Origin: Lacibacter sp. H375
GTDB lineage: Bacteria > Bacteroidota > Bacteroidia > Chitinophagales > Chitinophagaceae
DNA: 64,000 nt
Assembly: GCF_037892425.1 (NCBI RefSeq)
Contig: NZ_JBBKTT010000001.1
Coordinates: 4,588,001-4,652,000, forward strand
Direction: 5' to 3'
Shown in pieces: positions 43,203-53,635 of this stretch. Positions within the stretch are counted from its first letter, which is position 1; each line of letters opens with the position of its first letter. The position numbers were made by a program, and so were the translations under genes. The notes under the pieces are model-generated. The model saw nothing but the letters and a program-made list of their open reading frames with translations. It was not told the DNA's origin and did not search any database.

Positions 43203-46200
43203 TTACTCTTTAATGTTCATAAGCCTGCCTGTTATCTGCTTGCCATTGATCATGAATTTATAGATCAATACTCCGTTTGAAATTGTTCCTGTTCTGAATT
43301 GAACGATTTGATTCCTGCCTGCTGCCATAAATCCATCATATACAGTTTGTAATTTCTGACCGAACAGGTTGTACACTTCCAGTGTTGCTCGGCCTGATTC
43401 CGGTGATACCATTACAAAATTCACATGATCTCTAAACGGATTTGGATAAGCTGATATACTAACTCCCGCTGTTACTATATTATTATTGCCAATCACTCCT
43501 GAAGCGGTGATATCAATTCTGCTTGATACTACTGTTCCGCAAGGAGTTTCATTCCAGCCAATGAATATTCTGCATTCATCAAATCCTTCATTAATTGCAG
43601 AAACTGCATTATTAATGTCAGAAAGACTTGCACCACATTCTGTACCAATTGTACCATCTGCATTTGCCAATGCATCGTTTGCCAACTGATACAATCCACC
43701 TACGTTAAGCGGATATGTTTTGCAATTCAGTGCATCGATCACACTTTGAGAAATTGACTTGAATACATATTCATTTTCAACCACCCATTTCATCAACACG
43801 ATATCATAATAACAAATGCGCACTTTTGGAATTGTTGAACCACAATCGCCATCACGTTTTGCAGTAGCAAATGTACCAGCCTGTAATGCAAAGCCACTCA
43901 ACCCTGAACTTAACCGAGAGTTCAACCCCAATGCAATTGTTTGTGATAACAATACATTGTTGATCTTACCTTGTTTAGTAATATATGTTGCCAGTGTATT
44001 TGTTCCGGCTGTCCAGCATGCTGGTAAACCGCCGGCGTTATCAACTGTACAATTACCAAACAATTCTCTTGCAGTACTACCTCCTGGCATTGATGCATTT
44101 AATAATGCTGCAGCTGTTGCTGTCGCCGGAATTGTTATCCTTGGTTTTGAAATTCCATCACCACCAATATAAAGTGGATTTGCAATACCGTTTACACCCA
44201 ACAGAGCTTTGATCATATCCAGCACTGTTGCATAAGTAATCGGAGTACCATTTGTGCCATCTGCATCGCATGCAGGACTGGTATTGCCAAACTTGCCTTG
44301 TGTATAGGTACAATTACCTCCACACAAAGTGACTGTAACAGGATAACTACATTCTGTAGGCGATAACTCTGTATTAGCGTAGGTAATGGTGAGCTTTAAT
44401 GTAAAGTTCTGATTGCCCGCAGTAACTGAAACAGATTGTTGCCCATTCGGTGCATTTATTGATGCTCCGTTATCTGCACTCCATACCCATGTTTCATTTG
44501 CAGCAGGAGCCCTGCTTGCATGATAGTTGTTTGTTGTACCATTACATACTGAAGATGTAACAACTTCCGGACAACTACCGGCAGAGTTCACTGTCAATGA
44601 ACATTGTGATTCATTTGAACATCTTGTCGCAATATGTGTAACTGTAACAGTAAACGAAATTGCCTGACCGGCATCATTTACACTTGCAGTGTAAACGGGA
44701 TTTTTAATGTTACTGAAATTAAATGAACCTGCGCCATCTTCTGTCCAAACATAACTGTAATGTGTTGGATCGGTATCGGCATTGCCGCTCAAATCCACAT
44801 CGAGTTGTGAATTGTGTGCTGCTGATGTAATATCAATAAGCACCGGAGTTGCACTGCATGAAATAACCGGATTAGGATTTACAGTTAGTTCGGCATTGTC
44901 AACAGCTGTTCCACAATTTGCATTGGTAATTGTATACCGAATAGTAACAGTACCAACACCGCTTACACTTGCTGTAGTTGCAGCATCATTCACATTACCA
45001 AAAATTACATCGGATGTGCCTGTTGATGCGAACTTGCTCCATACGCCTACACCATTAGTTCCACTACCACTGATATTAAATACAGTAGGACCGCTTGGTT
45101 TTGTTTGACACAAAGCCTGATCATCACCTGCATTTGCTGTTGGATTTGCATTCACAGTTAACACTACATCGTTATCAGCTGTACCGCAACTTGGAGTTGC
45201 ATTGCTTGTTGATGTTAAGCGTAGTGTAACAGTGCCAATTCCTGTAACAGTGATACTTCCGTTCAGTGCAGTGTTGACTGCAATGTTCGAGTTCGCTGTT
45301 CCGGTTGATCCAACTTGTGCCCATGAATGTGTACCATTGGTTACACTTCCTGCTAACGTAAAGGATGTGTTTCCTCCTGCACCTTGACACTTGGTTTGAT
45401 CAGGACCTGCATTTGCTGTTGGATTTGCATTTACTGTTAATACCACATCGTTATCAGCTGTACCACAACTCGGTATTGCATTGCTTGTTGATGTTAAGCG
45501 TAATGTAACTGTACCAATTCCCGTAACAGTTATATTTCCATTCAATGCAGTGTTCGCTGCTATATTTGAATTTGCTGTTCCGGTTGAACCAACCTGCGCC
45601 CATGAATGTGTACCATTTGTTACACTTCCTGCTAATGTAAAGGATGTGTTTCCTCCCTCGCCCTGACACTTGGTTTGATCCGGACCTGCATCAGCTGTTG
45701 GATTTGCATTCACTGCTAATACAACATCATTGGTTGCTGTTCCGCAACTTGGTGTAGCATTACTGGTGGATGTTAAGCGTAAAGTAACTGTACCAATTCC
45801 CGTAATAGTGATGTTTCCATTCAAAGCAGTGTTTGCTGCAATGTTAGAGTTTGCTGTGCCGGTTGATCCAACCTGTGCCCATGAATGTGTACCATTGGTT
45901 ACACTTCCTGCCAAGGTAAAGGATGTGTTTCCTCCCTCGCCCTGACACTTGGTTTCATCCGGACCTGCATTAGAAGTTGGATTTGCATTTACTGTTAACA
46001 CTACATCATTCTCAGCAGTACCACAACTTGGCGTTGCATTGCTGGTTGATGTTAAGCGTAGTGTAACAGTACCAATTCCGGTAACAGTTATACTTCCATT
46101 CAATGCAGTGTTTGCTGCAATGTTAGAGTTTGCTGTGCCGGTTGATCCAACCTGCGCCCATGAATGTGTACCATTGGTTACACTTCCTGCCAAGGTAAAG

Positions 46201-47504
46201 GATGTATTTCCACCCTCGCCTTGACACTTAGTTTGATCTGGACCTGCATTAGCAGTTGGATTTGCATTTACAACCAATGTGGCTGTACAGTTATCAGTTG
46301 ATTGCACACCGTTCTGTGTTGTAACCAAAGTAAGCGTGTATGTACCGGGAGTATTGGATGTTACAGTTACACATTGTGTATTGGTAGCACTTAATGTTGC
46401 ACCTGCCGGTGCAATACTCCAACTGTATACTGCCATACCGGCTGGTCCACAAAACTGTTGCGATGTACCGCCTGCGCAAATTGATTGTGATTGCGGAGCA
46501 ATTACACATGGTGGTGGCGGAATAAGGATGTCTGCACCTTTTAATTGGTTATCTCTGTCGCCCAAAGAAATTGTGTGTTGTGAATCATAAGGTGCATTAC
46601 CTAAATAGAGATCGCTTACTTTAAAGTGGTAAGGTCCACCATTAATGTTAGATGCACCTTTGCCTATACCATAGAATAACTGATCGGCGATATGTCCACC
46701 AATTTTCACCAGAACAGAAAAACTACCTGGAGCAGTTGGACCTGTCCATGATAATTCATAGTGAGCATACACATCACCGTTATCGTCGCCATACCCTGTC
46801 ATCACAAGATTAGCCGCACTAACTGTTGCGTTAGACTGGATGGTTATTCTTCTTCCATCTGACCCTGTGGGTGAAAAATTATTATCCCAATCCTCAATTC
46901 TTGCTTTTACATTCGAATTGGAAGATACATTGGGTGTACCAGGTGATGGTACTGCATATGAACTTGAAGGAACCGCATTTGAATATACAAGTGGTGCAGC
47001 ATCAAGTGTTCCGCAGATCAAAAAAACGGGATCATTATTCTGTCCTGTCTGGCTACAATTATCAATATTCAAATAACAGTTCGGATCAATTGCATTTGAC
47101 GTGCTTATAGCTTTACCACCTAAAGCACCAGCGGCATTATTCCAACCTGTAACAAAATCGTAAGCATTAATAGACCCTTTTGTTGCGAGATGCTTAAAAG
47201 TGAGTTTGTATTTCCCGGTAGGATCTGTTGGAATATCCAAAAGGAAAAGTCGTTGCAGCGTACTTTGCCCTTCGTAAAAAGTAGAATTGCTTGATTGAAC
47301 AATTGAACCGATCCACACTACCGTTCCCTGTGTGTTATTCTTATTAGATGATTGAGACCAGTGAACGGTTTGGCTTTTTACCATTGTTGTTATAGGTAGC
47401 AACAAGAAAGAAAGCAGTAAGATTTTAATTGCAGCCGCATATCTTTTAACCCGGGAAACGGGGGAATTAAAACAAGCGCTGCAAAGGCTTAAAGAACTAC
47501 TCAT
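43203..47504 (-). CDS. Large T9SS substrate with tandem Ig/PKD-like repeats
   Basis: The start at 47504 gives a signal region (YAAAIKILLLSFLLLPITTMVKSQ); a longer form from 47588 lacks support. The 1433-residue protein has an N-terminal beta-rich domain of unknown type (about 50-340), an Ig-like part (VIAPQSQSICAGGTSQQFCG), four near-identical 93-residue repeats (GGNTSFTLAGSVTNGTHSW), two more diverged ones, a domain with several Cys, and a C-terminal type A T9SS sorting domain (ISAYPNPFRDHVNF to GRLMNIKE). It is likely a surface or matrix protein. No enzyme motif was found. Confidence 0.87.
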   Translation of the reverse strand: MSSSLSLCSACFNSPVSRVKRYAAAIKILLLSFLLLPITTMVKSQTVHWSQSSNKNNTQGTVVWIGSIVQSSNSTFYEGQSTLQRLFLLDIPTDPTGKYKLTFKHLATKGSINAYDFVTGWNNAAGALGGKAISTSNAIDPNCYLNIDNCSQTGQNNDPVFLICGTLDAAPLVYSNAVPSSSYAVPSPGTPNVSSNSNVKARIEDWDNNFSPTGSDGRRITIQSNATVSAANLVMTGYGDDNGDVYAHYELSWTGPTAPGSFSVLVKIGGHIADQLFYGIGKGASNINGGPYHFKVSDLYLGNAPYDSQHTISLGDRDNQLKGADILIPPPPCVIAPQSQSICAGGTSQQFCGPAGMAVYSWSIAPAGATLSATNTQCVTVTSNTPGTYTLTLVTTQNGVQSTDNCTATLVVNANPTANAGPDQTKCQGEGGNTSFTLAGSVTNGTHSWAQVGSTGTANSNIAANTALNGSITVTGIGTVTLRLTSTSNATPSCGTAENDVVLTVNANPTSNAGPDETKCQGEGGNTSFTLAGSVTNGTHSWAQVGSTGTANSNIAANTALNGNITITGIGTVTLRLTSTSNATPSCGTATNDVVLAVNANPTADAGPDQTKCQGEGGNTSFTLAGSVTNGTHSWAQVGSTGTANSNIAANTALNGNITVTGIGTVTLRLTSTSNAIPSCGTADNDVVLTVNANPTANAGPDQTKCQGAGGNTSFTLAGSVTNGTHSWAQVGSTGTANSNIAVNTALNGSITVTGIGTVTLRLTSTSNATPSCGTADNDVVLTVNANPTANAGDDQALCQTKPSGPTVFNISGSGTNGVGVWSKFASTGTSDVIFGNVNDAATTASVSGVGTVTIRYTITNANCGTAVDNAELTVNPNPVISCSATPVLIDITSAAHNSQLDVDLSGNADTDPTHYSYVWTEDGAGSFNFSNIKNPVYTASVNDAGQAISFTVTVTHIATRCSNESQCSLTVNSAGSCPEVVTSSVCNGTTNNYHASRAPAANETWVWSADNGASINAPNGQQSVSVTAGNQNFTLKLTITYANTELSPTECSYPVTVTLCGGNCTYTQGKFGNTSPACDADGTNGTPITYATVLDMIKALLGVNGIANPLYIGGDGISKPRITIPATATAAALLNASMPGGSTARELFGNCTVDNAGGLPACWTAGTNTLATYITKQGKINNVLLSQTIALGLNSRLSSGLSGFALQAGTFATAKRDGDCGSTIPKVRICYYDIVLMKWVVENEYVFKSISQSVIDALNCKTYPLNVGGLYQLANDALANADGTIGTECGASLSDINNAVSAINEGFDECRIFIGWNETPCGTVVSSRIDITASGVIGNNNIVTAGVSISAYPNPFRDHVNFVMVSPESGRATLEVYNLFGQKLQTVYDGFMAAGRNQIVQFRTGTISNGVLIYKFMINGKQITGRLMNIKE
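45128..46243 (-). repeat. Four tandem 279-bp repeats
   Basis: The word CTGCAT introducing each unit recurs at 45128, 45407, 45686, 45965 and 46244, an exact 279-bp (93-codon) period. The four units are near-identical in DNA; the outer neighbours are diverged. Confidence 0.92.
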
Positions 47505-48188
47505 AAAAATCAGTTTAATAGTTAAAGAATAATTAATCCTGATTTTTCCTGAAAGGATATGGGCGTTGGAACTTTTCACGCACAGCACGTCTTAAATAAT
47601 CATGAGCTAAAACAGCCGACTGTTTAAAGCAAATGAATTAACCAAACTGTAAAGGATATTAGAAAGGAGGAGGAATTGGAAATAAAGACAGGGATTTTTG
47701 TAACCACTGTTACAACCGGCTTTACAAGAATAAAGGATCTGAAATAAACAGTTTTGGTTAACAGAGAGGCTGTGTAAAGACACAATACATCCCCTCATCA
47801 CCGATGATAGTTAAATTCGGTTGATGCATATAACATCACAAAATAGAATTGAGAATAAACGTAACTATCGTGTTTACTTTTCCATTGGAATAAGCATTAT
47901 AAACTTATAAGAAAACGACAACTGGTTTCCGGACACTGGAAATGATGTACCTGAATAAGCAGGCTTTTAGAATAAAGAGGTTTAGAAAGGTAGGGTTAAC
48001 AGCGAGGGAGGATTAAGGTTTGGTGTTTAGGAGGAATGCGGAGTAAATTGAAAATGTTCCAACGCATATTGAAATTAAAAAACTGTTCAACCAAATGCAA
48101 GTAAAATGACAAATATTTTAATCAATCATCTGTCAATTGCATCACTAACTGAAAAAGTTTAAAATAAAAATCAAAATACCGTCAACAT
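47505..48188. other. 684-bp gap, mostly featureless
   Basis: No gene supported. The side next to 47504 would hold the promoter of the large minus-strand gene. TGTAAC-CACT-GTTACA at 47699-47714 is a small dyad that could be an operator. The rest is A/T-rich with nothing recognisable. Confidence 0.5.
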
Positions 48189-48215
48189 AAAACGCTCCGA
48201 ATATCGGAGCGTTTT
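48189..48215 (-). terminator. Terminator after the 884-residue T9SS substrate
   Basis: AAAACGCTCCGA pairs with TCGGAGCGTTTT around a three-base loop, 6 bp past the stop. Confidence 0.92.
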
Positions 48216-48220
48216 ATTCG

Positions 48221-50875
48221 TTACTGAAGAATTATTTTTTGCCACCAACTCTTCCCCTTCTGTTGCAGCTGAATGTAATAAACGCCTGAAGAAAGCTTGT
48301 TCAACTGAACAGGAATATTATTTGTTTCGGAAATCGTATTTCTGGTAATTGTTTGTTGAGATATAATACTTCCGCTGTTATCAATGATCCTCAGTTCAAA
48401 TTTCCCTTTTAACTTACCTGTGATGATGAGGTTTGAATAACCATTGCTTGGGTTAGGACCAAATTGCAATTTCATTTCATCGTTCTGAATTTCACGTACT
48501 GCTGTTATTACTTCATTTGTTATTGTAATGTCAGCACTGTTCGTAACGATTGGCAAATTGTAATCGAAATAAATACTTGCTTTATTTTTAATTACATCAT
48601 TCGTTACTACCGTATTTCTCGGTTTGATACGGAAGGCAATAAAGCCGATACTTCGTGTAAGGTTTGTTGTACTGTCGGGCAGTTTAATATCATTGAATAC
48701 CCATTGAAGTTTATTTCCTTCTTTTATTGTAAGGCTGTATTTATGACTGCTGCCGATCATTTCAAATGAACTCCAATCAAGTTTATTTTCCAATGTATCC
48801 ATCAACCGAACAGTGAATGCCGTATCGTTACCGGTATTTTGAAAACGAATGACGTAATTAATATACCCACCATCCTGAATAGTTTTTAACGGCATGCGTC
48901 CTGCAAAACTTTCCTGTTTATCATTCGGATCATAAGAACCTTGCACAAGTTGCCTTAAACTACTTGTATCATTTAAAGGAGTGAGATCACCTGCAACCGG
49001 CAATATGATGGCTTTAAACTTTAGTGTATCAGAGTTGTTAAGAGCAGGCGGTGCTGCCAGTTGCAATTCAATACCAATAGCTATTGAATCAAGTGGTTTC
49101 AAGTTGGTATAATTCCATGTAATAGTATCTGCAACAACGGAAGCAGGTAATGGTAAACTAAATGAATAAGCTGAGCGACTGTCTTTGATCAATTTCACTG
49201 TTCCGTTTGCAATGGTTGTAGTGCCGATGTTTTTATAATTCAACACATACTGTGCTTTAAAACCAGGACGTGCCGGTGATACGGGAAGAAGATGAACAAT
49301 CAAATCCTGATAGTTTGCAAGCGGCTGAACTGCAAAGCCGAATGAATCTGTATTGAGATAAGAATTAAAAGTACTGTTACGGGAAGAAGGTACAACTGTA
49401 TAATAGGGATTATAAAGCTGCACAGTTGTAACATAATTACCTGTATCAACAGGAATTTCAAATAAGCCGTTGTAAGGTAAAGCCGACATAATTTCTACAT
49501 CCTGCTTTTTAGTTTTGATTAAAGCATTATTGAATACTTTTTCCGTTGCATCTTTAACACCGTTAGAATTTTCGTCTAAAAATAAATTCCCTTTAATATA
49601 GTTTGCAGCGCCAAGTTTAATTAACATGCCCTGGTACTGAACAGAAGATGCTACGAGAACAAACTCTTCATCCTTGGTTTGGAAAAATGAAAAACCCCCT
49701 TCAAATTCATTGCTTTGAAAAATTTTCTTTGCAAGCATATTTCCATCACTTGAGACGTTAAGGATAAAAGTTCGAACATAAGCGCCGGCAATTCCTCCAA
49801 AATCTCCATCTCTTGATGAAGTATGACCAGTAATTAGAATTGAACCTGTAAGCGACCTGCTTATATCAAGGGCTTCTTCAAAACCTGGACCTCCATATAC
49901 TTTTGACCAAATCAGCTCGCCCGACGGTTTTACTTTTATCAACCATATATTCGAAGTGATCCATGTACTATCTAAGCCTAATTTGTTGCTTTCTTCAAAC
50001 CCTGTAGCATAAATGTTACCAGAGCCATCTAATGTAAGGCTATTAAATCTTGCAATCATTCCATTCCCGATAGAACTATAGCCACCATAATTTTTTTGCC
50101 AGATTATATTTCCACTACTATCTGTTTTAAATAACCAACCGCCTCTTACACCACCATTAGTTGCTAAATCTCCATCAGTTGATTGCGATGAACCACAAAA
50201 AACAAACTCGTGATTTAAGGTTTCGATAACAGAGCGACCAATCTCAATACTTGAACCACCAAAACATTTCTGCCAAAGGAGGTTACCAGATTCATCTATT
50301 CGCATCACCAGTAAATCATAAGATCCGTGGTTACCCGTTACATTCCCATCATTCGAAGTTGTTGTTCCAGTTACTAAATAACCTCCTGAATTACATTTGA
50401 TAATTGTATAACCTAAGTCTTCCCCAGATCCACCATATTCTTTTTGCCATAATACCGATCCGCTACTTGAAAGTTTTACAATAAGAACTTGTTTATTCCC
50501 ATCTGATGGAGATCCTGTAAATCCAGCCGCAATATATCCACCATCACCTGCTTGCACAACCGAACAAAAAGCTTTTGGAACGGTCGGGTTTGGTAACACC
50601 GTTTTCCAAATAATATTACCACCACTATCCGTTTTTATAAGCATAGCGTTTCCACTAATACGTTTATAATTTATATCATAGTCAAAATAAAATCTACCCT
50701 CCATTGAATCTAAACCTGCCAAAATAAATCCACCATCTTTGGTTGGTTTCCCTTCATAAAACAAAGTGGATCCTGTTGAAGTAAAGTGCTTGTTCAAGCT
50801 AATACCGGGAAATTGAGCGTTGCAGATAAGACTGAGTAAAATAAAAGACGTTGTTAGCAGGGTTTTGATTTTCAT
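48221..50875 (-). CDS. T9SS substrate with WQK-YGG propeller-like repeats and a DPNDK domain
   Basis: ATG 50875 gives a signal peptide (MKIKTLLTTSFILLSLICNAQ); starts further upstream would cross the fusA terminator. Residues about 60-420 contain seven or so repeats around the phrase SSGSVLWQKEYGG plus DGGYxxxG, which resembles a beta-propeller. The middle has Ig-like, CARDB-type segments (LNYKNIGTTTIANGTVKLI). A domain starting SYDPNDKQESFAGRM and containing FQNTGNDTAFTVRLMDTL is a known Bacteroidota conserved module (DUF7619-like). The C-terminus is a T9SS sorting domain (LQFGPNPSNGYSNL to KIILQ). A secreted or surface protein of unknown role, 884 residues. Confidence 0.85.
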   Translation of the reverse strand: MKIKTLLTTSFILLSLICNAQFPGISLNKHFTSTGSTLFYEGKPTKDGGFILAGLDSMEGRFYFDYDINYKRISGNAMLIKTDSGGNIIWKTVLPNPTVPKAFCSVVQAGDGGYIAAGFTGSPSDGNKQVLIVKLSSSGSVLWQKEYGGSGEDLGYTIIKCNSGGYLVTGTTTSNDGNVTGNHGSYDLLVMRIDESGNLLWQKCFGGSSIEIGRSVIETLNHEFVFCGSSQSTDGDLATNGGVRGGWLFKTDSSGNIIWQKNYGGYSSIGNGMIARFNSLTLDGSGNIYATGFEESNKLGLDSTWITSNIWLIKVKPSGELIWSKVYGGPGFEEALDISRSLTGSILITGHTSSRDGDFGGIAGAYVRTFILNVSSDGNMLAKKIFQSNEFEGGFSFFQTKDEEFVLVASSVQYQGMLIKLGAANYIKGNLFLDENSNGVKDATEKVFNNALIKTKKQDVEIMSALPYNGLFEIPVDTGNYVTTVQLYNPYYTVVPSSRNSTFNSYLNTDSFGFAVQPLANYQDLIVHLLPVSPARPGFKAQYVLNYKNIGTTTIANGTVKLIKDSRSAYSFSLPLPASVVADTITWNYTNLKPLDSIAIGIELQLAAPPALNNSDTLKFKAIILPVAGDLTPLNDTSSLRQLVQGSYDPNDKQESFAGRMPLKTIQDGGYINYVIRFQNTGNDTAFTVRLMDTLENKLDWSSFEMIGSSHKYSLTIKEGNKLQWVFNDIKLPDSTTNLTRSIGFIAFRIKPRNTVVTNDVIKNKASIYFDYNLPIVTNSADITITNEVITAVREIQNDEMKLQFGPNPSNGYSNLIITGKLKGKFELRIIDNSGSIISQQTITRNTISETNNIPVQLNKLSSGVYYIQLQQKGKSWWQKIILQ

Positions 50876-50932
50876 ACGTTGATAAAGTGTTTTCGCTAAA
50901 ATAATCATAAAAGCCAATAACATTCCACAAAA

Positions 50933-50958
50933 AAATCCCTCCGCATGCGGAGGGATTT
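50933..50958 (-). terminator. Terminator after fusA
   Basis: A perfect 26-bp palindrome (AAATCCCTCCGCA and its complement) is followed on the minus strand by a T-run, 23 bp past the fusA stop. Confidence 0.93.
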
Positions 50959-50981
50959 CTATTTCAATCAACTTAATGTAA

Positions 50982-53126
50982 TTAAGCACTCACTTTTCCT
51001 TTCACCTTCGCAATTACCTCTTCGGCAACGTTGTTTGGTGCAGGTGCATAGTGACTGAACTCCATAGTTGAAGTTGCACGACCGCTGGATAATGAACGTA
51101 ACTGTGTTACATAACCAAACATTTCACTTAAAGGAACTTTGGCTCTGATCACCTGTGCATTACCTTTTGTATCCATACCTTCCAGCATACCACGACGACG
51201 GTTCAAATCACCCGTAACGTCACCCATGTACTGATCAGGTGTTACAACTTCTACTTTCATGATTGGTTCAAGCAAGGTTGGTTTTGCTTTGCGTCCTGCT
51301 TCACGGAAACCGCTTTTCGCACACAATTCAAAACTCATTGCATCAGAATCCACATCATGGTAGCTACCATCGAACACACGCACTTTCATATCTACCATTG
51401 GGTAGTTAGCCAATACACCATTGCTCATTGAAGTTTCAAAACCTTTGATGATGGCAGGAACAAATTCTTTTGGAATTGATCCACCAAACAAATCATTTAC
51501 AAACTGGTATGATTTGCCCGGGTTTTCTTTCAACCACTCTTCATCAGCAGGTCCGATTTCAAAAATGATATCGGCGAACTTACCACGACCACCCGATTGT
51601 TTCTTCAACACTTCACGGTGTTCAACTTTTTGTTTGAACGCTTCTTTATAAGCCACCATCGGTGCACCCTGGTTTACTTCTACTTTAAACTCACGACGCA
51701 TACGATCAACGATGATCTCAAGGTGCAATTCACCCATACCGCTCAATACAGTCTGACCAGTTTCTTCGTCAGTCTTTACACGCAGTGTTGGATCTTCTTC
51801 CACCAATTTAGAAATCGCTAAGCCCATTTTATCAACGTCGGCTTGTGCTTTTGGTTCAACCGCCAAAGAGATCACAGGCTCAGGAATGAACATGTTCTCT
51901 AATGTGATCGGATGATTTTCATCGCACAATGTATCACCGGTTTTGATCTCTTTAAAACCTACCGCTGCACCAATATCACCTGCTTCAATAAAATCAACAG
52001 GGTTTTGTTTGTTTGCAAACATTTTCATGATACGGCTGATACGCTCTTTCTTACCGCTTCTTACGTTCAACACATAAGAACCGGCATCAAGATGACCAGA
52101 GTAAACCCGGAAGAACGCTAAACGACCTACGAAAGGATCGGTCATGATCTTAAATGCCAACGCAGCAAATGGTTGTTTCGCATCTGGCTGACGGGTCATT
52201 TCTTCACCTGTATCAGGATCAGTTCCTTTAATTGCTTCCACATCTAAAGGAGAAGGCAGGTAACGGCAAACAGCATCCAATGCAGTTTGTACACCTTTAT
52301 TCTTAAATGAAGAACCGCACATCATTGGTACAATTGAAAGGTCAATTGTTGCCTTGCGTACAGCTTCGTGAATTTCATCTTCCGTAATGCTGTCTGGATT
52401 GTCGAAGAATTTCTCCATCAACTTATCATCATATTCAGCAACTGCTTCTACAAGCTGAGCTCTCCAGTCTTTTGCTTCTTCCAACATATCAGCAGGAATT
52501 TCGATCTCATCGAAAGTCATTCCTTCTGTTTCCATATGCCAGATGATACCTTTCATCTTGATAAGATCCACCACACCTTTAAAATCATCTTCTGCACCAA
52601 TTGGCAACTGAAGAGGAACGGCTTTTGATCCCAACATTTCACGCACCTGCTTAACAACGTTTAAGAAGTCAGCACCACTGCGATCCATTTTATTTACGAA
52701 ACCGATACGTGGTACGTTGTAACGGTTAGCCTGGCGCCATACAGTTTCAGATTGTGGTTCCACACCATCAACCGCACTGAACAAAGCGATCAAACCATCC
52801 AATACACGCATTGAACGTTCTACCTCTACAGTAAAATCCACGTGACCGGGAGTATCGATAATGTTGAAAGAATACTTTTTAGTATCTGGAGTTTGCTTAC
52901 CTAACACTGTAGGGAAGTTCCACTGGCAGCTTACAGCAGCTGAAGTGATGGTGATACCTCTTTCTTTTTCCTGCTCCATCCAATCGGTTGTAGCTGCACC
53001 ATCGTGCACCTCACCAATACGGTGAATCATACCGGTATAGCGAAGGATACGCTCAGTAGTTGTGGTCTTGCCGGCATCAATATGAGCCGCAATACCAAAG
53101 TTTCTCTGAAATTTTAAGTCTGCCAT
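50982..53126 (-). CDS. fusA: Elongation factor G
   Basis: EF-G drives translocation of tRNA and mRNA on the ribosome using GTP. The 714-residue protein begins [21 protein letters not shown] (G1), has [10 protein letters not shown] (switch I), [15 protein letters not shown] (G3) and [10 protein letters not shown] (G4). Later domains include [22 protein letters not shown] and a C-terminal [29 protein letters not shown]. The sequence has the full length of canonical EF-G. In most bacteria it follows rpsL and rpsG directly; here those lie 6.4 kb upstream on the same strand with three other genes in between. Confidence 0.97.
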   Translation of the reverse strand: MADLKFQRNFGIAAHIDAGKTTTTERILRYTGMIHRIGEVHDGAATTDWMEQEKERGITITSAAVSCQWNFPTVLGKQTPDTKKYSFNIIDTPGHVDFTVEVERSMRVLDGLIALFSAVDGVEPQSETVWRQANRYNVPRIGFVNKMDRSGADFLNVVKQVREMLGSKAVPLQLPIGAEDDFKGVVDLIKMKGIIWHMETEGMTFDEIEIPADMLEEAKDWRAQLVEAVAEYDDKLMEKFFDNPDSITEDEIHEAVRKATIDLSIVPMMCGSSFKNKGVQTALDAVCRYLPSPLDVEAIKGTDPDTGEEMTRQPDAKQPFAALAFKIMTDPFVGRLAFFRVYSGHLDAGSYVLNVRSGKKERISRIMKMFANKQNPVDFIEAGDIGAAVGFKEIKTGDTLCDENHPITLENMFIPEPVISLAVEPKAQADVDKMGLAISKLVEEDPTLRVKTDEETGQTVLSGMGELHLEIIVDRMRREFKVEVNQGAPMVAYKEAFKQKVEHREVLKKQSGGRGKFADIIFEIGPADEEWLKENPGKSYQFVNDLFGGSIPKEFVPAIIKGFETSMSNGVLANYPMVDMKVRVFDGSYHDVDSDAMSFELCAKSGFREAGRKAKPTLLEPIMKVEVVTPDQYMGDVTGDLNRRRGMLEGMDTKGNAQVIRAKVPLSEMFGYVTQLRSLSSGRATSTMEFSHYAPAPNNVAEEVIAKVKGKVSA

Positions 53127-53401
53127 GACTGTTTTAATTTGAATGTTTATCGTTTAAAAAATCTTGAATAATGTTTGTGATCGTCTTCGTAATTCTGTGC
53201 ATCCACATCGGCGTCGCACTCTTTTACTCTATGAATTCTATTGAACTGTTATCTCCTGTTTGGAGATAGGCTGCCCGCAGGTAACATCCTTTTCAGGATG
53301 GGGGCTGATATGTAATAATTATACTCTCATACGATGCCAATCAATTTCGAACCTCCTATCCTCTGTTCAATTGCACCTTTGGTTGGAAACTTTGGCGGCC
53401 G
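53127..53401 (-). promoter_or_regulatory. Probable structured leader of fusA
   Basis: From the promoter element at 53402-53409 to the ATG is a 275-nt untranslated stretch. It holds two compact hairpins, CATCCTGAAAAGGATG (53285-53300) and ATCTCCAAACAGGAGAT (53251-53267), read on the minus strand. No protein-like sequence was found in any frame. A regulatory role is inferred only. Confidence 0.45.
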
Positions 53402-53409
53402 CAAAAGTA
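53402..53409 (-). promoter_or_regulatory. TAnnTTTG promoter element for fusA
   Basis: The minus strand reads TACTTTTGC, exact consensus, 275 bp before the fusA ATG. Confidence 0.6.
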
Positions 53410-53635
53410 AGGATTTTTCCTTTTCGAAATGCATTTAGCCGTAAAAGCCGCACATGCTGGGTTTTCAGCATTCAGGTGCATTTTCAGCTTAGCGCCTTGC
53501 CTCCTGGAACCCTTTGCATGAAACCTGAAAACCCCGGCAACTACCTTTTCCATAAACGGTCAAAATCATGCAAACGATTGCCCCGGTCTTTACATCTCAA
53601 ATGCAGTTTACTTTGTACGAAACAATTCAAAACCA

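Noticed and set aside
43816-44172. 118-codon plus-strand open frame opposite the large T9SS substrate
   Set aside because: A shadow of the repeat-rich coding strand; similar shadows occur at 44782, 45202, 45481, 45730 and 45949 because of the tandem repeats.
45128-46243. Regular direct repeats as a possible CRISPR array
   Set aside because: The period is 279 bp, the units are coding and nearly identical throughout, with no short repeat/unique spacer pattern and no cas genes.
47607-47801. 64-codon minus-strand open frame in the gap after 47504
   Set aside because: Short, Cys/Leu/Ser-rich, no signal or domain pattern, in a region that should hold a promoter.
50876-50989. N-terminal extension of the 884-residue T9SS substrate
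   Set aside because: It runs through the fusA terminator palindrome, and the ATG at 50875 gives a clean signal peptide.
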